From positions 310,001-374,000 of the forward strand of contig NZ_VTTM01000005.1 in the NCBI RefSeq assembly GCF_008364795.1: a DNA stretch of 64,000 nt, written 5' to 3'. Of the stretch, positions 1-7,879 are shown one piece after another. Source of the DNA: Azospirillum oryzae. GTDB taxonomy: Bacteria; Pseudomonadota; Alphaproteobacteria; Azospirillales; Azospirillaceae. Positions within the stretch are counted from its first letter, which is position 1; each line of letters opens with the position of its first letter. The notes under the pieces are model-generated. The model had not been told where the DNA came from and did no database searches. It saw only the letters and a list, made by a program, of their open reading frames with translations. A program made the translations under genes and the position numbers.

Positions 1-502
1 GCGCGGCCAGCAGGATCGACTGCACGAACATGCCCAGATCGAACCAGCTGCCGATCTCGAGGTCACGGTCGATGGTGACGATCAGGCCGACCGGAGCGTC
101 GAAGAAGGTGAAGTTGCGGGCGTATTGCCGGTCCATCCGCTCCTTGTCGCCCTTGGCGATACCCAGCAGCGAATAGAGGCTAAGCCCAACGGAGCGGCGG
201 CGCGCCAGATACGGCTCGCGCCAGCTGCGCGGGTAATAATGGAATTCCTCGTCGGCGGCGGCGCCGGTGAAATGCGCGTCGAGCAGGTCGCGGCACAGCG
301 CGTCGCGCGCCTGCCCGGCCACCACATGCGCCTTCCAAGGCTGGATGTTCGAACCGCTGGGCGCACGGGCCGCCAGACGCAGGATATCCTCCACCGTCGC
401 GCGGGGCACGGGGGTCGGCGTGAAGGCGCGGATGCTGCGGCGGGTCCGCAACGCTTCGGACACCGAGGGCCGGGATGCGCCGGAATCCGGCGGTATGGTC
501 AT
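1..502 (-). CDS. Nitroreductase family protein (C-terminus cut by window edge)
   Basis: The reading frame runs from an ATG at 502-500 to the left edge with no stop, so the C-terminus lies outside the window. The N-terminus reads SVSEALRTRRSIRAF, followed by LAARAPSGSNIQPW, the FMN-binding signature of the NfsA/NfsB nitroreductase family. Later stretches such as YPRSWREPYLARRR and an F-D-A-P-V-G-L motif also fit. These are NAD(P)H-dependent FMN reductases of nitro, quinone or related compounds, usually cytosolic homodimers. About 167 residues are visible of an expected 215-230. The palindrome at 597-621 upstream matches the one at the adjacent LysR gene, so that regulator probably controls this gene. 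The natural substrate is unknown. Confidence 0.85.
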   Translation of the reverse strand, partial: MTIPPDSGASRPSVSEALRTRRSIRAFTPTPVPRATVEDILRLAARAPSGSNIQPWKAHVVAGQARDALCRDLLDAHFTGAAADEEFHYYPRSWREPYLARRRSVGLSLYSLLGIAKGDKERMDRQYARNFTFFDAPVGLIVTIDRDLEIGSWFDLGMFVQSILLAA

Positions 503-596
503 GGGAACGCTCGCACAGTTGCGGTAGGGCGCGGCCGGCTGACCGCGCCTTCACTCTGGCGGCGCCACGATTCTGGTCAATCGAGTTTTCCGCGGC

Positions 597-621
597 GATC
601 GTTGAGTTGAATGCAACGATC
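597..621. promoter_or_regulatory. Probable LysR operator, copy 1 (upstream of nitroreductase)
   Basis: GATCGTTG and CAACGATC form a perfect 8-bp inverted repeat around a 9-bp centre. The inner part, GTTGAGTTGAATGCAACG, differs at only three of 18 positions from the palindrome at 1519-1536 next to the LysR start. The site lies about 95 bp upstream of the nitroreductase ATG, a normal distance for a LysR activation site. Binding is inferred. Confidence 0.55.
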
Positions 622-623
622 CG

Positions 624-1499
624 TCATTGTGTCTTCAGCCATTGGCGAAAGACCTCGAGTTCCCGCTTGCGCTCCCGGCCGATGGGAAAGACGAAGTAAT
701 AGGTAAAGTCCGCCATGTCGAGTTCGAAGCCGAAGGGTTGGCACAGCCGGCCCTGCGCCAGATCCTCCTCGACCAATGCCTTTTGCGCGATGGCGACGCC
801 GTGCCCTTCCATGGCTGCTTGGTAGGACATGGCGGAACTCTCGTACTTGATGCCGGTGTAGGCGCTGACGCCCTCGACCCCGGCCGCGTCCAGCCATTTC
901 GCCCAATCGTCAGGTCGGGCCAGGGAGTGCAGCAGCAGGACGTTGCCAAGCTCGGCCGGCTGTCTCAGTGCGCGTTTCTCCACCAGGCGCGGGCTGCACA
1001 CGGGCACCAGAAGGTTCCGGAACAGGCGATCCGCCTGCAACCCCTGCCAACTGCCGGAGCCGAGCCGCACGGCGGCGTCGACGTCCTCGCGCTCGAAGTC
1101 CACGGCGTCGAGCGATGCCGACAGTCGGACGTCAATGTCCGGGTACAGGCCATGAAAGCTGGCCAACCGCGGGATCAGCCAACGCATGGCGAAGGTGGTG
1201 TAGGCGCGCAACTTCAGCGTCCGCCGCCCCTTGTCCTCCACCAGATGGGTGGTCGCGTTACGTAGCCCGGCAAGGTGGCGGCTCACCTCCGCGAAATAGC
1301 GCTCGCCCACTGGCGTCAGGGCGACAGCGCGGTGGCCGCGGGAGAACAGTTCGATGCCGAGAAAATCTTCCAGCACCTTCACCTGCCGGCTGACCGCACC
1401 GGCCGTTACGAACAATTCGGCAGCGGCCTTGCGGATGCTCATAAGCCGTGCGGCGGCTTCGAAGGCGCGTACGGCATTCAGGGGAGGGAGGCGATCCAT
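624..1499 (-). CDS. LysR-family transcriptional regulator (GcvA-like)
   Basis: This 291-residue protein has the usual LysR length. The N-terminal winged helix-turn-helix (residues about 5-65) contains LNAVRAFEAAARLMSIRKAA and VSRQVKVLEDFLG, and resembles the GcvA/AmpR branch. The remainder is the periplasmic-binding-protein-like effector domain. The ATG at 1499-1497 has a purine-rich stretch upstream. It sits between the nitroreductase gene (same strand) and the divergently transcribed DUF35/thiolase operon. Matching palindromes flank it on both sides (597-621 and 1518-1536), so it probably regulates itself, the nitroreductase and perhaps the divergent operon. The effector is unknown. Confidence 0.9.
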   Translation of the reverse strand: MDRLPPLNAVRAFEAAARLMSIRKAAAELFVTAGAVSRQVKVLEDFLGIELFSRGHRAVALTPVGERYFAEVSRHLAGLRNATTHLVEDKGRRTLKLRAYTTFAMRWLIPRLASFHGLYPDIDVRLSASLDAVDFEREDVDAAVRLGSGSWQGLQADRLFRNLLVPVCSPRLVEKRALRQPAELGNVLLLHSLARPDDWAKWLDAAGVEGVSAYTGIKYESSAMSYQAAMEGHGVAIAQKALVEEDLAQGRLCQPFGFELDMADFTYYFVFPIGRERKRELEVFRQWLKTQ

Positions 1500-1517
1500 G
1501 CAACGACACTAGTAGAC

Positions 1518-1536
1518 CGTTGACTTGAAGTCAACG
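1518..1536. promoter_or_regulatory. Probable LysR operator, copy 2 (divergent LysR / DUF35-thiolase promoter region)
   Basis: CGTTGACTTGAAGTCAACG is a perfect 9+1+9 palindrome lying 18 bp upstream of the LysR ATG, in the 167-bp gap that separates it from the divergent operon. It shares the pattern GTTGAnTTGAAnnCAACG with the box at 597-621. A LysR box this close to its own start usually mediates autorepression. Confidence 0.6.
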
Positions 1537-1666
1537 ATTGACATCGAAATAATCGGTTGAGCGTATTGATCGTGAGCGATACCTGTCATGTGTCTGGACA
1601 GCGACGTTGGTCTCACGTCCGAAAAAAAACACTGAAAGGAGCCGGAATCGGCTCGCAGGGGGAAAG

Positions 1667-2062
1667 ATGGCAGGTGTGCAAGGCAATCATGCTGCGCCAA
1701 ACCCAGCATCGTACACGATGAATGACACAGGCCAAGTGGCCTTGATTGCATCGAGAAGTAAGATATCCGGGAAATATTACTTCCCTGTCCTGCCCGAGAG
1801 CATTCCCGTTTCACGGGATTGCGAGGTGGTCACGCTATCGCCGGAAGCGTCGCTCTACAGCTTCACCGTCGTTCATCCCAGCCCCAAGACCGGGCAGCCG
1901 CCGTTCACGCTGGCTTATGCGGATTTCCCCGAACAGGTCCGGGTGCTGGGGCGGCTCAAGCTGCCGGAGGGCGCGTGCCCAATGATCGGTGCCCGTCTGC
2001 GCGTCGAACTCGACGCCACGGCCGGCGGCGAGCAGACCTACGTCTTCGTTCCTGTGCAGTGA
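1667..2062 (+). CDS. DUF35-like OB-fold protein with degenerate zinc ribbon (thiolase partner)
   Basis: This is a 131-residue protein. The ATG at 1667 is chosen because AGGGGGAAAG lies just upstream; an upstream in-frame start at 1607 lacks a comparable site. DUF35 proteins consist of a rubredoxin-like zinc ribbon followed by an OB fold and partner SCP-x-type thiolases or acyl-CoA hydratases. Here the region corresponding to the ribbon (around residues 26-55) reads IASRSKISGKYYFP and has lost the usual C-x2-C pairs. The OB part (YSFTVVH, LAYADFPEQVRVLGRL, GARLRVEL) is preserved. The thiolase gene starts 7 bp downstream, so the two products very likely form a complex. Confidence 0.72.
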   Translation: MAGVQGNHAAPNPASYTMNDTGQVALIASRSKISGKYYFPVLPESIPVSRDCEVVTLSPEASLYSFTVVHPSPKTGQPPFTLAYADFPEQVRVLGRLKLPEGACPMIGARLRVELDATAGGEQTYVFVPVQ

Positions 2063-2069
2063 GGCCGCG

Positions 2070-3236
2070 ATGACCCGTGACATCTATATTTCCGGCGCGG
2101 CCATGACCAAGTTCGGCCGCCACGACGCTGTCCCGATGCCGAGCTTGGCGCAGGAGGCGATCCTCGGCGCGCTGGCGGACGCCGGGCTGGGTCTCGACGA
2201 TCCGCAGGCCTTCTACTGCGCCAACGTCTATGGCGGTATGATCCTCGGTCAGACATTGGTGCGCGACCTCGGCCTGTCCGGCATGCCAATGTACAACGTC
2301 GAGAACGCCTGCGCCAGCGGCGCCACCGGCATTCATCTCGCCCGCCACGCGCTGCTGGCCGGCATCTACGACACCGTCGTGGTGTTCGGCGTCGAAAAGC
2401 TGACCCAGCTTGGTGGTGGCTCCATCCCACTCCAGCGCAACGACTACAAGACCGACCTCTACGCGGCGCAGGGCATGACGCTGCCGGCGATCTACGCCAT
2501 GCGCGCCACCCGCTACCTGCACGAGACCGGCCATGCGCCAGAGGTGCTGGGCCAAGTGGCGGTGAAGAACCGCCGACACGGCGCCCTCAACCCGCTCTCG
2601 CAGGCCCGCAACGAGGTCTCGCTGGAAGAGGTGATGAACTCGCGCAAAGTGTACGACCCGCTGACCCTACTGCAATGCTGCCCGTCCACCGTGGATGGCG
2701 CCGCCGCGGTGGTGCTCACCACCAAGCGTCCCTCCGCTGGGAGTTCCGCCACAAGGCGTCCCGACGTGCGCGTCCGCGCCTCCGTGGTGCAGTCGGGCAA
2801 ACGGGAAGAGGGGCTGGAGGACATCCTCGACGCCGAAATCACCGCCCGCGCCGCCCATCTCGCCTTCGAACAGGCCGGGCTTGGGCCGGACGACCTCGGC
2901 GTCATCGAGCTGCATGACGCCTTCACCATCGCCGAGTTGCTCTATTACGAGGCTTTCGGTCTGTGCGGGCGCGGCGAAGGGCCCCGGCTGCTCGCCGACG
3001 GCGTCACCGCTCTGGGCGGCCGGGTGCCGGTCAACCCGAGCGGCGGACTGATCGCCAAGGGACACCCGCTGGGCGCCACTGGCGTGGCGCAGATGGTCGA
3101 GGTGGTCTGGCAGCTCCAGGGCCGCGCCGAAGGGCGCCAGATCGAAGGCGCCAAGGTCGGCCTGACGCAGTGCACGGGCGGCGGCATCGCCGGCGTCGAT
3201 CACGCCGCGTCCGCGGTGCACATCCTCACCGTCTGA
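2070..3236 (+). CDS. SCP-x/lipid-transfer-type thiolase (acetyl-CoA acyltransferase-like)
   Basis: This 388-residue protein of the thiolase superfamily starts at the ATG at 2070, 7 bp after the DUF35-like gene. The nucleophilic cysteine is Cys81 in ENACASGATG. The second catalytic block is NPSGGLIAKGHPLGATG with His332, and the C-terminal cysteine lies in QCTGGGIAG. ELHDAFTIAELL is typical of the SCP-2/SCP-x branch, which works with DUF35 partners in thiolytic or retro-aldol cleavage of acyl-CoAs. With the SDR and enoyl-CoA hydratase that follow, it would complete a beta-oxidation-like spiral. The acyl substrate is unknown. Confidence 0.88.
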   Translation: MTRDIYISGAAMTKFGRHDAVPMPSLAQEAILGALADAGLGLDDPQAFYCANVYGGMILGQTLVRDLGLSGMPMYNVENACASGATGIHLARHALLAGIYDTVVVFGVEKLTQLGGGSIPLQRNDYKTDLYAAQGMTLPAIYAMRATRYLHETGHAPEVLGQVAVKNRRHGALNPLSQARNEVSLEEVMNSRKVYDPLTLLQCCPSTVDGAAAVVLTTKRPSAGSSATRRPDVRVRASVVQSGKREEGLEDILDAEITARAAHLAFEQAGLGPDDLGVIELHDAFTIAELLYYEAFGLCGRGEGPRLLADGVTALGGRVPVNPSGGLIAKGHPLGATGVAQMVEVVWQLQGRAEGRQIEGAKVGLTQCTGGGIAGVDHAASAVHILTV

Positions 3237-3261
3237 CGAATCCTATCCGGGAGAAGACATC

Positions 3262-4008
3262 ATGCAGAACGAGGTGGCCGTCGTCACCGGCGGCGCCCGC
3301 GGCATCGGCTACGGCATCGCCGGCATACTGGTGCGGGCCGGTTACGCCGTCGTGCTGTTCGACATCGATCCGCAGGCTCTCGGCGAAGCCGTGGAGAGCC
3401 TGTCCGGTGACGGGGCTGTGGTGCGCGGCTACCGCGTCGACGTGACCCGCCGCGAAAGCGTCGACGAGGCGGTCGGCGCCGTGTTGACCGAGTTCGGCCG
3501 CATCGACGTGCTGGTCAACAACGCCGGCATGGCGCGCGACAAGCGCTTCGTGAAGATGCAGGAGGAGGACTGGGACGGCGTCATCGCTGTGAACCTCAAG
3601 TCGCAGTACCTGTGCTGCCGCGCCGTGGTGCCCGGCATGGTCGAGCGCCGCTACGGGCGCATCGTCAACATCTCGTCCCGCGCGTGGCTGGGCGGCTTCG
3701 GGCAGGCCAATTACTCGGCGGCCAAGGGCGGCGTGGTCAGTCTGACGCGCAGCCTGGCCATCGAGCTGGCCAAGGACGGGGTCACCGTGAACGCCATTGC
3801 GCCGGGTATCGTCGACACGCCGCTGTTCCAGACCTACACGCCCGAGGTTCGCGAGAAGCTGGGCAAGACGGTGCCGGTGGGCCGAGTCGGCACGCCGGAA
3901 GATGTGGCGCAGGCGGTGCTGTTCTTCGCCGCCCGCAGCTCGTCCTACGTCACCGGCCAGACGCTCTACGTCTGCGGCGGCCGGTCCCTGTCCAGCCCCA
4001 GCGTCTGA
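3262..4008 (+). CDS. Short-chain dehydrogenase/reductase (FabG-like, 3-hydroxyacyl-CoA dehydrogenase candidate)
   Basis: This 248-residue classical SDR has the cofactor motif TGGARGIG at residues 9-16 and NNAG at 86-89. The catalytic set is Ser138/139, Tyr151 and Lys155 (YSAAK). Asp35 after the second beta strand (LFDID) points to NAD(H) rather than NADP(H), which fits an oxidative role. It lies 25 bp after the thiolase and 8 bp before the enoyl-CoA hydratase. The most economical role is oxidation of a 3-hydroxyacyl-CoA to the 3-ketoacyl-CoA cleaved by the thiolase. The precise substrate cannot be read from the sequence. Confidence 0.88.
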   Translation: MQNEVAVVTGGARGIGYGIAGILVRAGYAVVLFDIDPQALGEAVESLSGDGAVVRGYRVDVTRRESVDEAVGAVLTEFGRIDVLVNNAGMARDKRFVKMQEEDWDGVIAVNLKSQYLCCRAVVPGMVERRYGRIVNISSRAWLGGFGQANYSAAKGGVVSLTRSLAIELAKDGVTVNAIAPGIVDTPLFQTYTPEVREKLGKTVPVGRVGTPEDVAQAVLFFAARSSSYVTGQTLYVCGGRSLSSPSV

Positions 4009-4016
4009 GCGCCGCC

Positions 4017-4823
4017 ATGAGCACCGTGCACATCGCAATCACCGAGCACGTCGCCGAGATCACGCTGAACCGGCCGGACGCGCTGAACGCGCTGCGCATC
4101 GAGGACCTCGAAGCGCTCCAGTCCTGCCTGATCGAGGCGCGCGACAATCCGGATGTCCGCGTCGTGCTGTTGACCGGTACCGGCAACCGCGCCTTCTGCG
4201 TCGGCGCGGATCTCAAGGCGACGCTGCCGCCGCCGGCGAGCTTCGCCGAAGCTTATCTGCTTTCCACCGACGTCTCGGCGCACAACGGGCTGTATCCCCG
4301 CCTGATGGACCTGTCGCGGCTCAAGCTGTGGAAGCCCATCATCGCGGCGGTGAACGGCCATTGCCTGGGCGGTGGGCTGGAGATCGCCCTGCAGTGCGAC
4401 CTGCGCGTCGCCTCCGGCACGGCGAGCTTCGGCCTGCCCGAGGTGGTGGTCGGCAGCATCCCGGCGGTGGGCGGCATCCAGCATCTGCTGCGCGGCATTC
4501 CCAGCGCCATCGCCATGCGGATGCTGATGACCGGCGAGCGCATCGGCGCCGAGGAGGCGCAGCGCATCGGCCTTGTCAGCGACATCCACGCGCCCGACGA
4601 TCTGATGACGAATGCCCGCGCGCTGGCCAACCGCATCGCGCGCAACGCGCCGCTGGCCGTGCAGATGGTGAAGAAACTGGCCGTGGACAGCGCCAACCTG
4701 CCGATGCGCGAGGCCGTGTCGCTGAGCGAAATCGGCTGGGGCGTCCTGCGGGACACCGAGGACCGGATCGAGGGCCGGAAGGCCTTCGCCGAGAAGCGCA
4801 GTCCGGTCTACCGCGGCCGGTGA
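4017..4823 (+). CDS. Enoyl-CoA hydratase/isomerase family protein
   Basis: This 268-residue crotonase-fold protein keeps both catalytic glutamates of enoyl-CoA hydratase: Glu122 in LGGGLE and Glu142 in FGLPE, 20 residues apart as in the rat enzyme. The oxyanion-hole segment FCVGADLK is also present. The ATG at 4017 follows the SDR stop by 8 bp. It should hydrate a 2-enoyl-CoA to the 3-hydroxyacyl-CoA used by the upstream SDR. It belongs to the DUF35-thiolase-SDR-TRAP operon. Isomerase or C-C hydrolase activity is possible within the family, but the intact Glu pair favours hydration. Confidence 0.88.
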   Translation: MSTVHIAITEHVAEITLNRPDALNALRIEDLEALQSCLIEARDNPDVRVVLLTGTGNRAFCVGADLKATLPPPASFAEAYLLSTDVSAHNGLYPRLMDLSRLKLWKPIIAAVNGHCLGGGLEIALQCDLRVASGTASFGLPEVVVGSIPAVGGIQHLLRGIPSAIAMRMLMTGERIGAEEAQRIGLVSDIHAPDDLMTNARALANRIARNAPLAVQMVKKLAVDSANLPMREAVSLSEIGWGVLRDTEDRIEGRKAFAEKRSPVYRGR

Positions 4824-4894
4824 GCAACGGCGGCGCCGGATGCCGCCGCGCCGGTGCCGCGTCAAAAAATAAGGCTCCGAGGGAGGGCGCCATC

Positions 4895-5434
4895 ATGGGC
4901 CGCATTCTGGCCGTATCGAGGCAAGTGGAGCGGATCGCGACATGGGGCGGATGCATCAGCCTCATGTTGCTCATGCTCATCGTCACCGCCGATGTCGGCT
5001 TCAGGTATTTCCTGAACCAGCCGTTCTCCTGGTCGCACGACGTCATCACCCTTTACATCACGCCGGCGCTGTTTTTCCTGACGTTGTCGGATGCGCACCG
5101 GGTCGGCGCGCAGGTCAATGTCGACGTGCTGCAGCGCGCCCTGCCGGTGCCGGTTCGCCGGATCACCGACGCGCTGTGCAATCTGGCCGCCATCGTGGTG
5201 TTCGCGCTGATCGCCTATGGCGGGGCGCGGCGGGCGCTGGATGCCTGGGAGAACGGCGACGCGATTGCCGGCCATATCGCCTGGCTCACCTGGCCGTCGG
5301 CCGCCCTGGTCCCGATCGGTGCCGGCATGCTGGTCCTGCGCCTCGCCTCGTCGCTCGTCGCCAACCTTGTCGGTTCCGACGAAGCCTATGCGCGCTCCCA
5401 TGAGGATCTGCACGCCGAAGGAGCCTTCGAATGA
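4895..5434 (+). CDS. TRAP transporter small permease subunit (DctQ-type)
   Basis: This 179-residue inner-membrane protein has four predicted hydrophobic segments. The first is WGGCISLMLLMLIVTADVGFRY, and FSWSHDVITLYI follows, which is typical of DctQ subunits. The ATG at 4895 has GAGGGAGGGCG upstream. Its stop overlaps the start of the large permease by 4 bp (ATGA), the usual TRAP arrangement implying translational coupling. With the M and P subunits it forms a sodium- or proton-driven importer for organic acids. It lies 71 bp after the enoyl-CoA hydratase in the same operon, which links transport to CoA-dependent catabolism. Confidence 0.9.
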   Translation: MGRILAVSRQVERIATWGGCISLMLLMLIVTADVGFRYFLNQPFSWSHDVITLYITPALFFLTLSDAHRVGAQVNVDVLQRALPVPVRRITDALCNLAAIVVFALIAYGGARRALDAWENGDAIAGHIAWLTWPSAALVPIGAGMLVLRLASSLVANLVGSDEAYARSHEDLHAEGAFE

Positions 5435-6717
5435 CCGTCGCCATGATCATGCTCGCGCTGTTCGCTCTGCTGGCCTTCGGCGCCCCGGTCGGCTTCGCCA
5501 TGCTGATTTCGGGAACCGTTGGCCTGCTGCAGATCGGCAGCCTGGAGGGGGTGCTCGGCATCCTCGAAACCACGCCGCTGACCGTCGCCGGCGCCTACGA
5601 GTTCATCACCATCCCGCTGTTCCTGCTGATGGCGGAGTTCATCCTGCTGAGCGGCATGGCCGACGACCTGTTCCGCGCCACAGCCGCCTGGGTCGGCAGG
5701 GTGCGCGGCGGGCTGGGCATGGCGACCGCGCTGGCCGGCGCCGGCTTCGGCGCGGTGTGCGGCACCAGCACCGCCTCGGCGGCGACGCTGTCGGCCACCA
5801 GCCTGCCGGCGATGATCAAGCAGGGATACGAGCCGAGCCTGGCGGCCGGCGTGGTGTCGATCTCCGGCACGCTGGCGATGCTGATCCCGCCCAGCGTGGC
5901 GATGGTGGTGTACGGCCTGCTGGCCAACGTCAACATCGGCCAGCTCCTGATCGCCGGCCTGCTGCCGGGCATCCTGGTGACGCTGACCATCATGGTGACC
6001 GTCTATGTCCTGGCCTGGCACCGCCCCGAGGACGCGCCGTCCGCCGAGCCGGTGACATGGCGCGAGAAGATCGCGCTGCTGCGCGTCGTCGGCCCGATGC
6101 TGATGCTGTTCGGCGCGGTGACCGGCATCATCTACACCGGCATCGCCACCCCGACCGAGGCGGCGGCGGTGGGGGCGTTCGGCGCCTTCCTGCTGCTGTG
6201 GCGCAGCGGCCGGATGACCGGCGCCAATGTCCGCCGCGCCCTGCTGCGGGCGGCCCATGGCAGCTCGATGGTCATGGTGATCCTGCTGGGCGCCAGCGTG
6301 TTCGGCTATTTCTTCGCGCTGACGCAGGTCACCCAGGATCTGGTCGCCTGGGTCGCCACGCTGGATGTGTCGCGCTGGGTCATCCTGGGCATGGTGCTGC
6401 TGGGCTACATCGTGCTGGGATCCTTCATGGACCAGATCGCGATCCTGGTGCTCACCGTGCCGGTGGTGGTGCCGCTGATGCAGTCGCTGGGCTTCGACCT
6501 CGTGTGGTTCGGCGTCGTCAAGATCGTCACGGCGGAAATCGGCATGATCACCCCGCCCATCGGCCTGAACTGCTACGTCGTCGCCCGCTATTCCGGCCGG
6601 CCGGTCAGCGAGGTGTTCCGGGGAACGCTGCCGCACTTCCTGGCGCACATCGTCGCCATCCTGATCCTGGTGGCCTTCCCGCAGATCGCGCTGTGGCTGC
6701 CCGGCCAGATGCGCTGA
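5431..6717 (+). CDS. TRAP transporter large permease subunit (DctM-type)
   Basis: This 428-residue polytopic protein has about twelve hydrophobic segments, the standard DctM length. Family hallmarks include AGAGFGAVCGTSTASAATLS near residues 100-120, IPPSVAMVVYG, GIATPTEAAAVG and the C-terminal EIGMITPPIGLN. It is the transport channel of the TRAP system and couples substrate entry to an ion gradient. It overlaps the small-permease gene by 4 bp and is followed 71 bp later by the binding protein. The substrate is not deducible from this subunit. Confidence 0.93.
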   Translation: MTVAMIMLALFALLAFGAPVGFAMLISGTVGLLQIGSLEGVLGILETTPLTVAGAYEFITIPLFLLMAEFILLSGMADDLFRATAAWVGRVRGGLGMATALAGAGFGAVCGTSTASAATLSATSLPAMIKQGYEPSLAAGVVSISGTLAMLIPPSVAMVVYGLLANVNIGQLLIAGLLPGILVTLTIMVTVYVLAWHRPEDAPSAEPVTWREKIALLRVVGPMLMLFGAVTGIIYTGIATPTEAAAVGAFGAFLLLWRSGRMTGANVRRALLRAAHGSSMVMVILLGASVFGYFFALTQVTQDLVAWVATLDVSRWVILGMVLLGYIVLGSFMDQIAILVLTVPVVVPLMQSLGFDLVWFGVVKIVTAEIGMITPPIGLNCYVVARYSGRPVSEVFRGTLPHFLAHIVAILILVAFPQIALWLPGQMR

Positions 6718-6788
6718 TCCGCTCGCATCGGCCGCTCATTTCTGCCTTTCCCGCCGCCGTTCAAGAAAACTCCAAGGGAGGACCCGTC

Positions 6789-7838
6789 ATGAAACGCATC
6801 GTTCTGTCGTCCGTCGCCGCCGTCGCGCTCGCCGGCTGGACCTTCGGCGCCCAGGCGCAGAGCAAGGTCACGCTGCGCGTGGCCGACTCGCTGCCGGCTG
6901 GGCACATCATCTCCGAGACCTCGACCAAGCCGTGGATCGAGCTGGTGAAGACGCTCTCGAAGGACCGCATCGAGATCCAGTATTACCCGGCCGAGCAGGT
7001 CGGCAAGGCCAAGGACCTTCTGCAGCTCACCCAGGCCGGCATGATCGATGTGGGCTATGTCGGGCCGTCCTATGTTTCCGAGAAGATGCCGCTGTCGGCG
7101 GTGGCCGAACTGCCGGGGTCCTTCTCCAGCACCTGCCAGGTGATGTCGGCCTATTGGGACCTCGCCAGCCGCGAGGGCGGATATCTCTACGAGCATGAAT
7201 TCAAGCCGAACAAGATCCGGCCGCTCTTCATCGCGGCGCTGCCGCCCTATCAGGTCGTCCTCGGCGGCTCTGCGACGGTGAACAGCATGGCCGACCTCGC
7301 CGGCAAGAAGCTGCGCGCCAGCGGCGGCGCCCAGGATCTGACGCTGCGCAAGCTCGACATGGTGTCGGTGCGCATGGCACCGCCGGAGATCTACGAGGCG
7401 ATGTCGCGCGGCACCATCGACGGCACGCTGCTCTCCTTCGTCAGTGTCGAATCCTACAAGCTCACCGACATCACCAAGAGCGCAACAACCGGCCAGAATT
7501 TCGGCACCGTGGTCGTCACCTATTCGATCGGCGACCAGAAGTGGCGCGGCCTGCCGAAGGACGTCCAGGATATCCTGAAGACCGCGGGCGACCAGATCAC
7601 CCGCCACGCCTGCCAGAACTTCGACACGCAGGAGAAGGCGGCCACCGAGCGGCTGAAGGAGAAGGGCGTGAAGTTCATCACCTTCACCAAGGCCGAGCAG
7701 GACAAGATCGACGCCGCAACGGGCGAGGTCGCCCTCGACTGGGCGAAGTCTCTGGACCAGCGCGGCAAGCCGGGCTCCGAAACGCTGAAGGCGTTCCGCG
7801 CGGCGCTGGCGAAAGACGGACAGACCAAGAGCAACTGA
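6789..7838 (+). CDS. TRAP transporter solute-binding protein (DctP family)
   Basis: This 349-residue periplasmic protein has a Sec signal peptide: MKR, a hydrophobic core VLSSVAAVALAGWTF, and a likely cut after GAQA near residue 23. The mature start VTLRVADSLPAGHIIS and the motifs EQVGKAKDLLQLTQAGMID and KLRASGG are DctP features; the last carries the arginine that normally binds the substrate carboxylate. The ATG at 6789 follows AAGGGAGGACC. It captures a carboxylic acid for the adjacent permease pair. A CoA-transferase gene follows, so the ligand is probably activated to a CoA thioester after uptake. Confidence 0.92.
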   Translation: MKRIVLSSVAAVALAGWTFGAQAQSKVTLRVADSLPAGHIISETSTKPWIELVKTLSKDRIEIQYYPAEQVGKAKDLLQLTQAGMIDVGYVGPSYVSEKMPLSAVAELPGSFSSTCQVMSAYWDLASREGGYLYEHEFKPNKIRPLFIAALPPYQVVLGGSATVNSMADLAGKKLRASGGAQDLTLRKLDMVSVRMAPPEIYEAMSRGTIDGTLLSFVSVESYKLTDITKSATTGQNFGTVVVTYSIGDQKWRGLPKDVQDILKTAGDQITRHACQNFDTQEKAATERLKEKGVKFITFTKAEQDKIDAATGEVALDWAKSLDQRGKPGSETLKAFRAALAKDGQTKSN

Positions 7839-7879
7839 CCGGCCGAGCCGGCACCATGCGGGACAGTTGGAGACGCATC

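Noticed and set aside
4017..4823. Possible loss of a catalytic glutamate in the first enoyl-CoA hydratase
   Set aside because: I first aligned the wrong residue. Placing the pair by its 20-residue spacing shows Glu122 and Glu142 both present.
5386..6648. 420-codon minus-strand open frame opposite the TRAP large permease
   Set aside because: Composition is dominated by His, Gln, Arg and Asp with no recognisable domain. The plus-strand DctM match is unequivocal.
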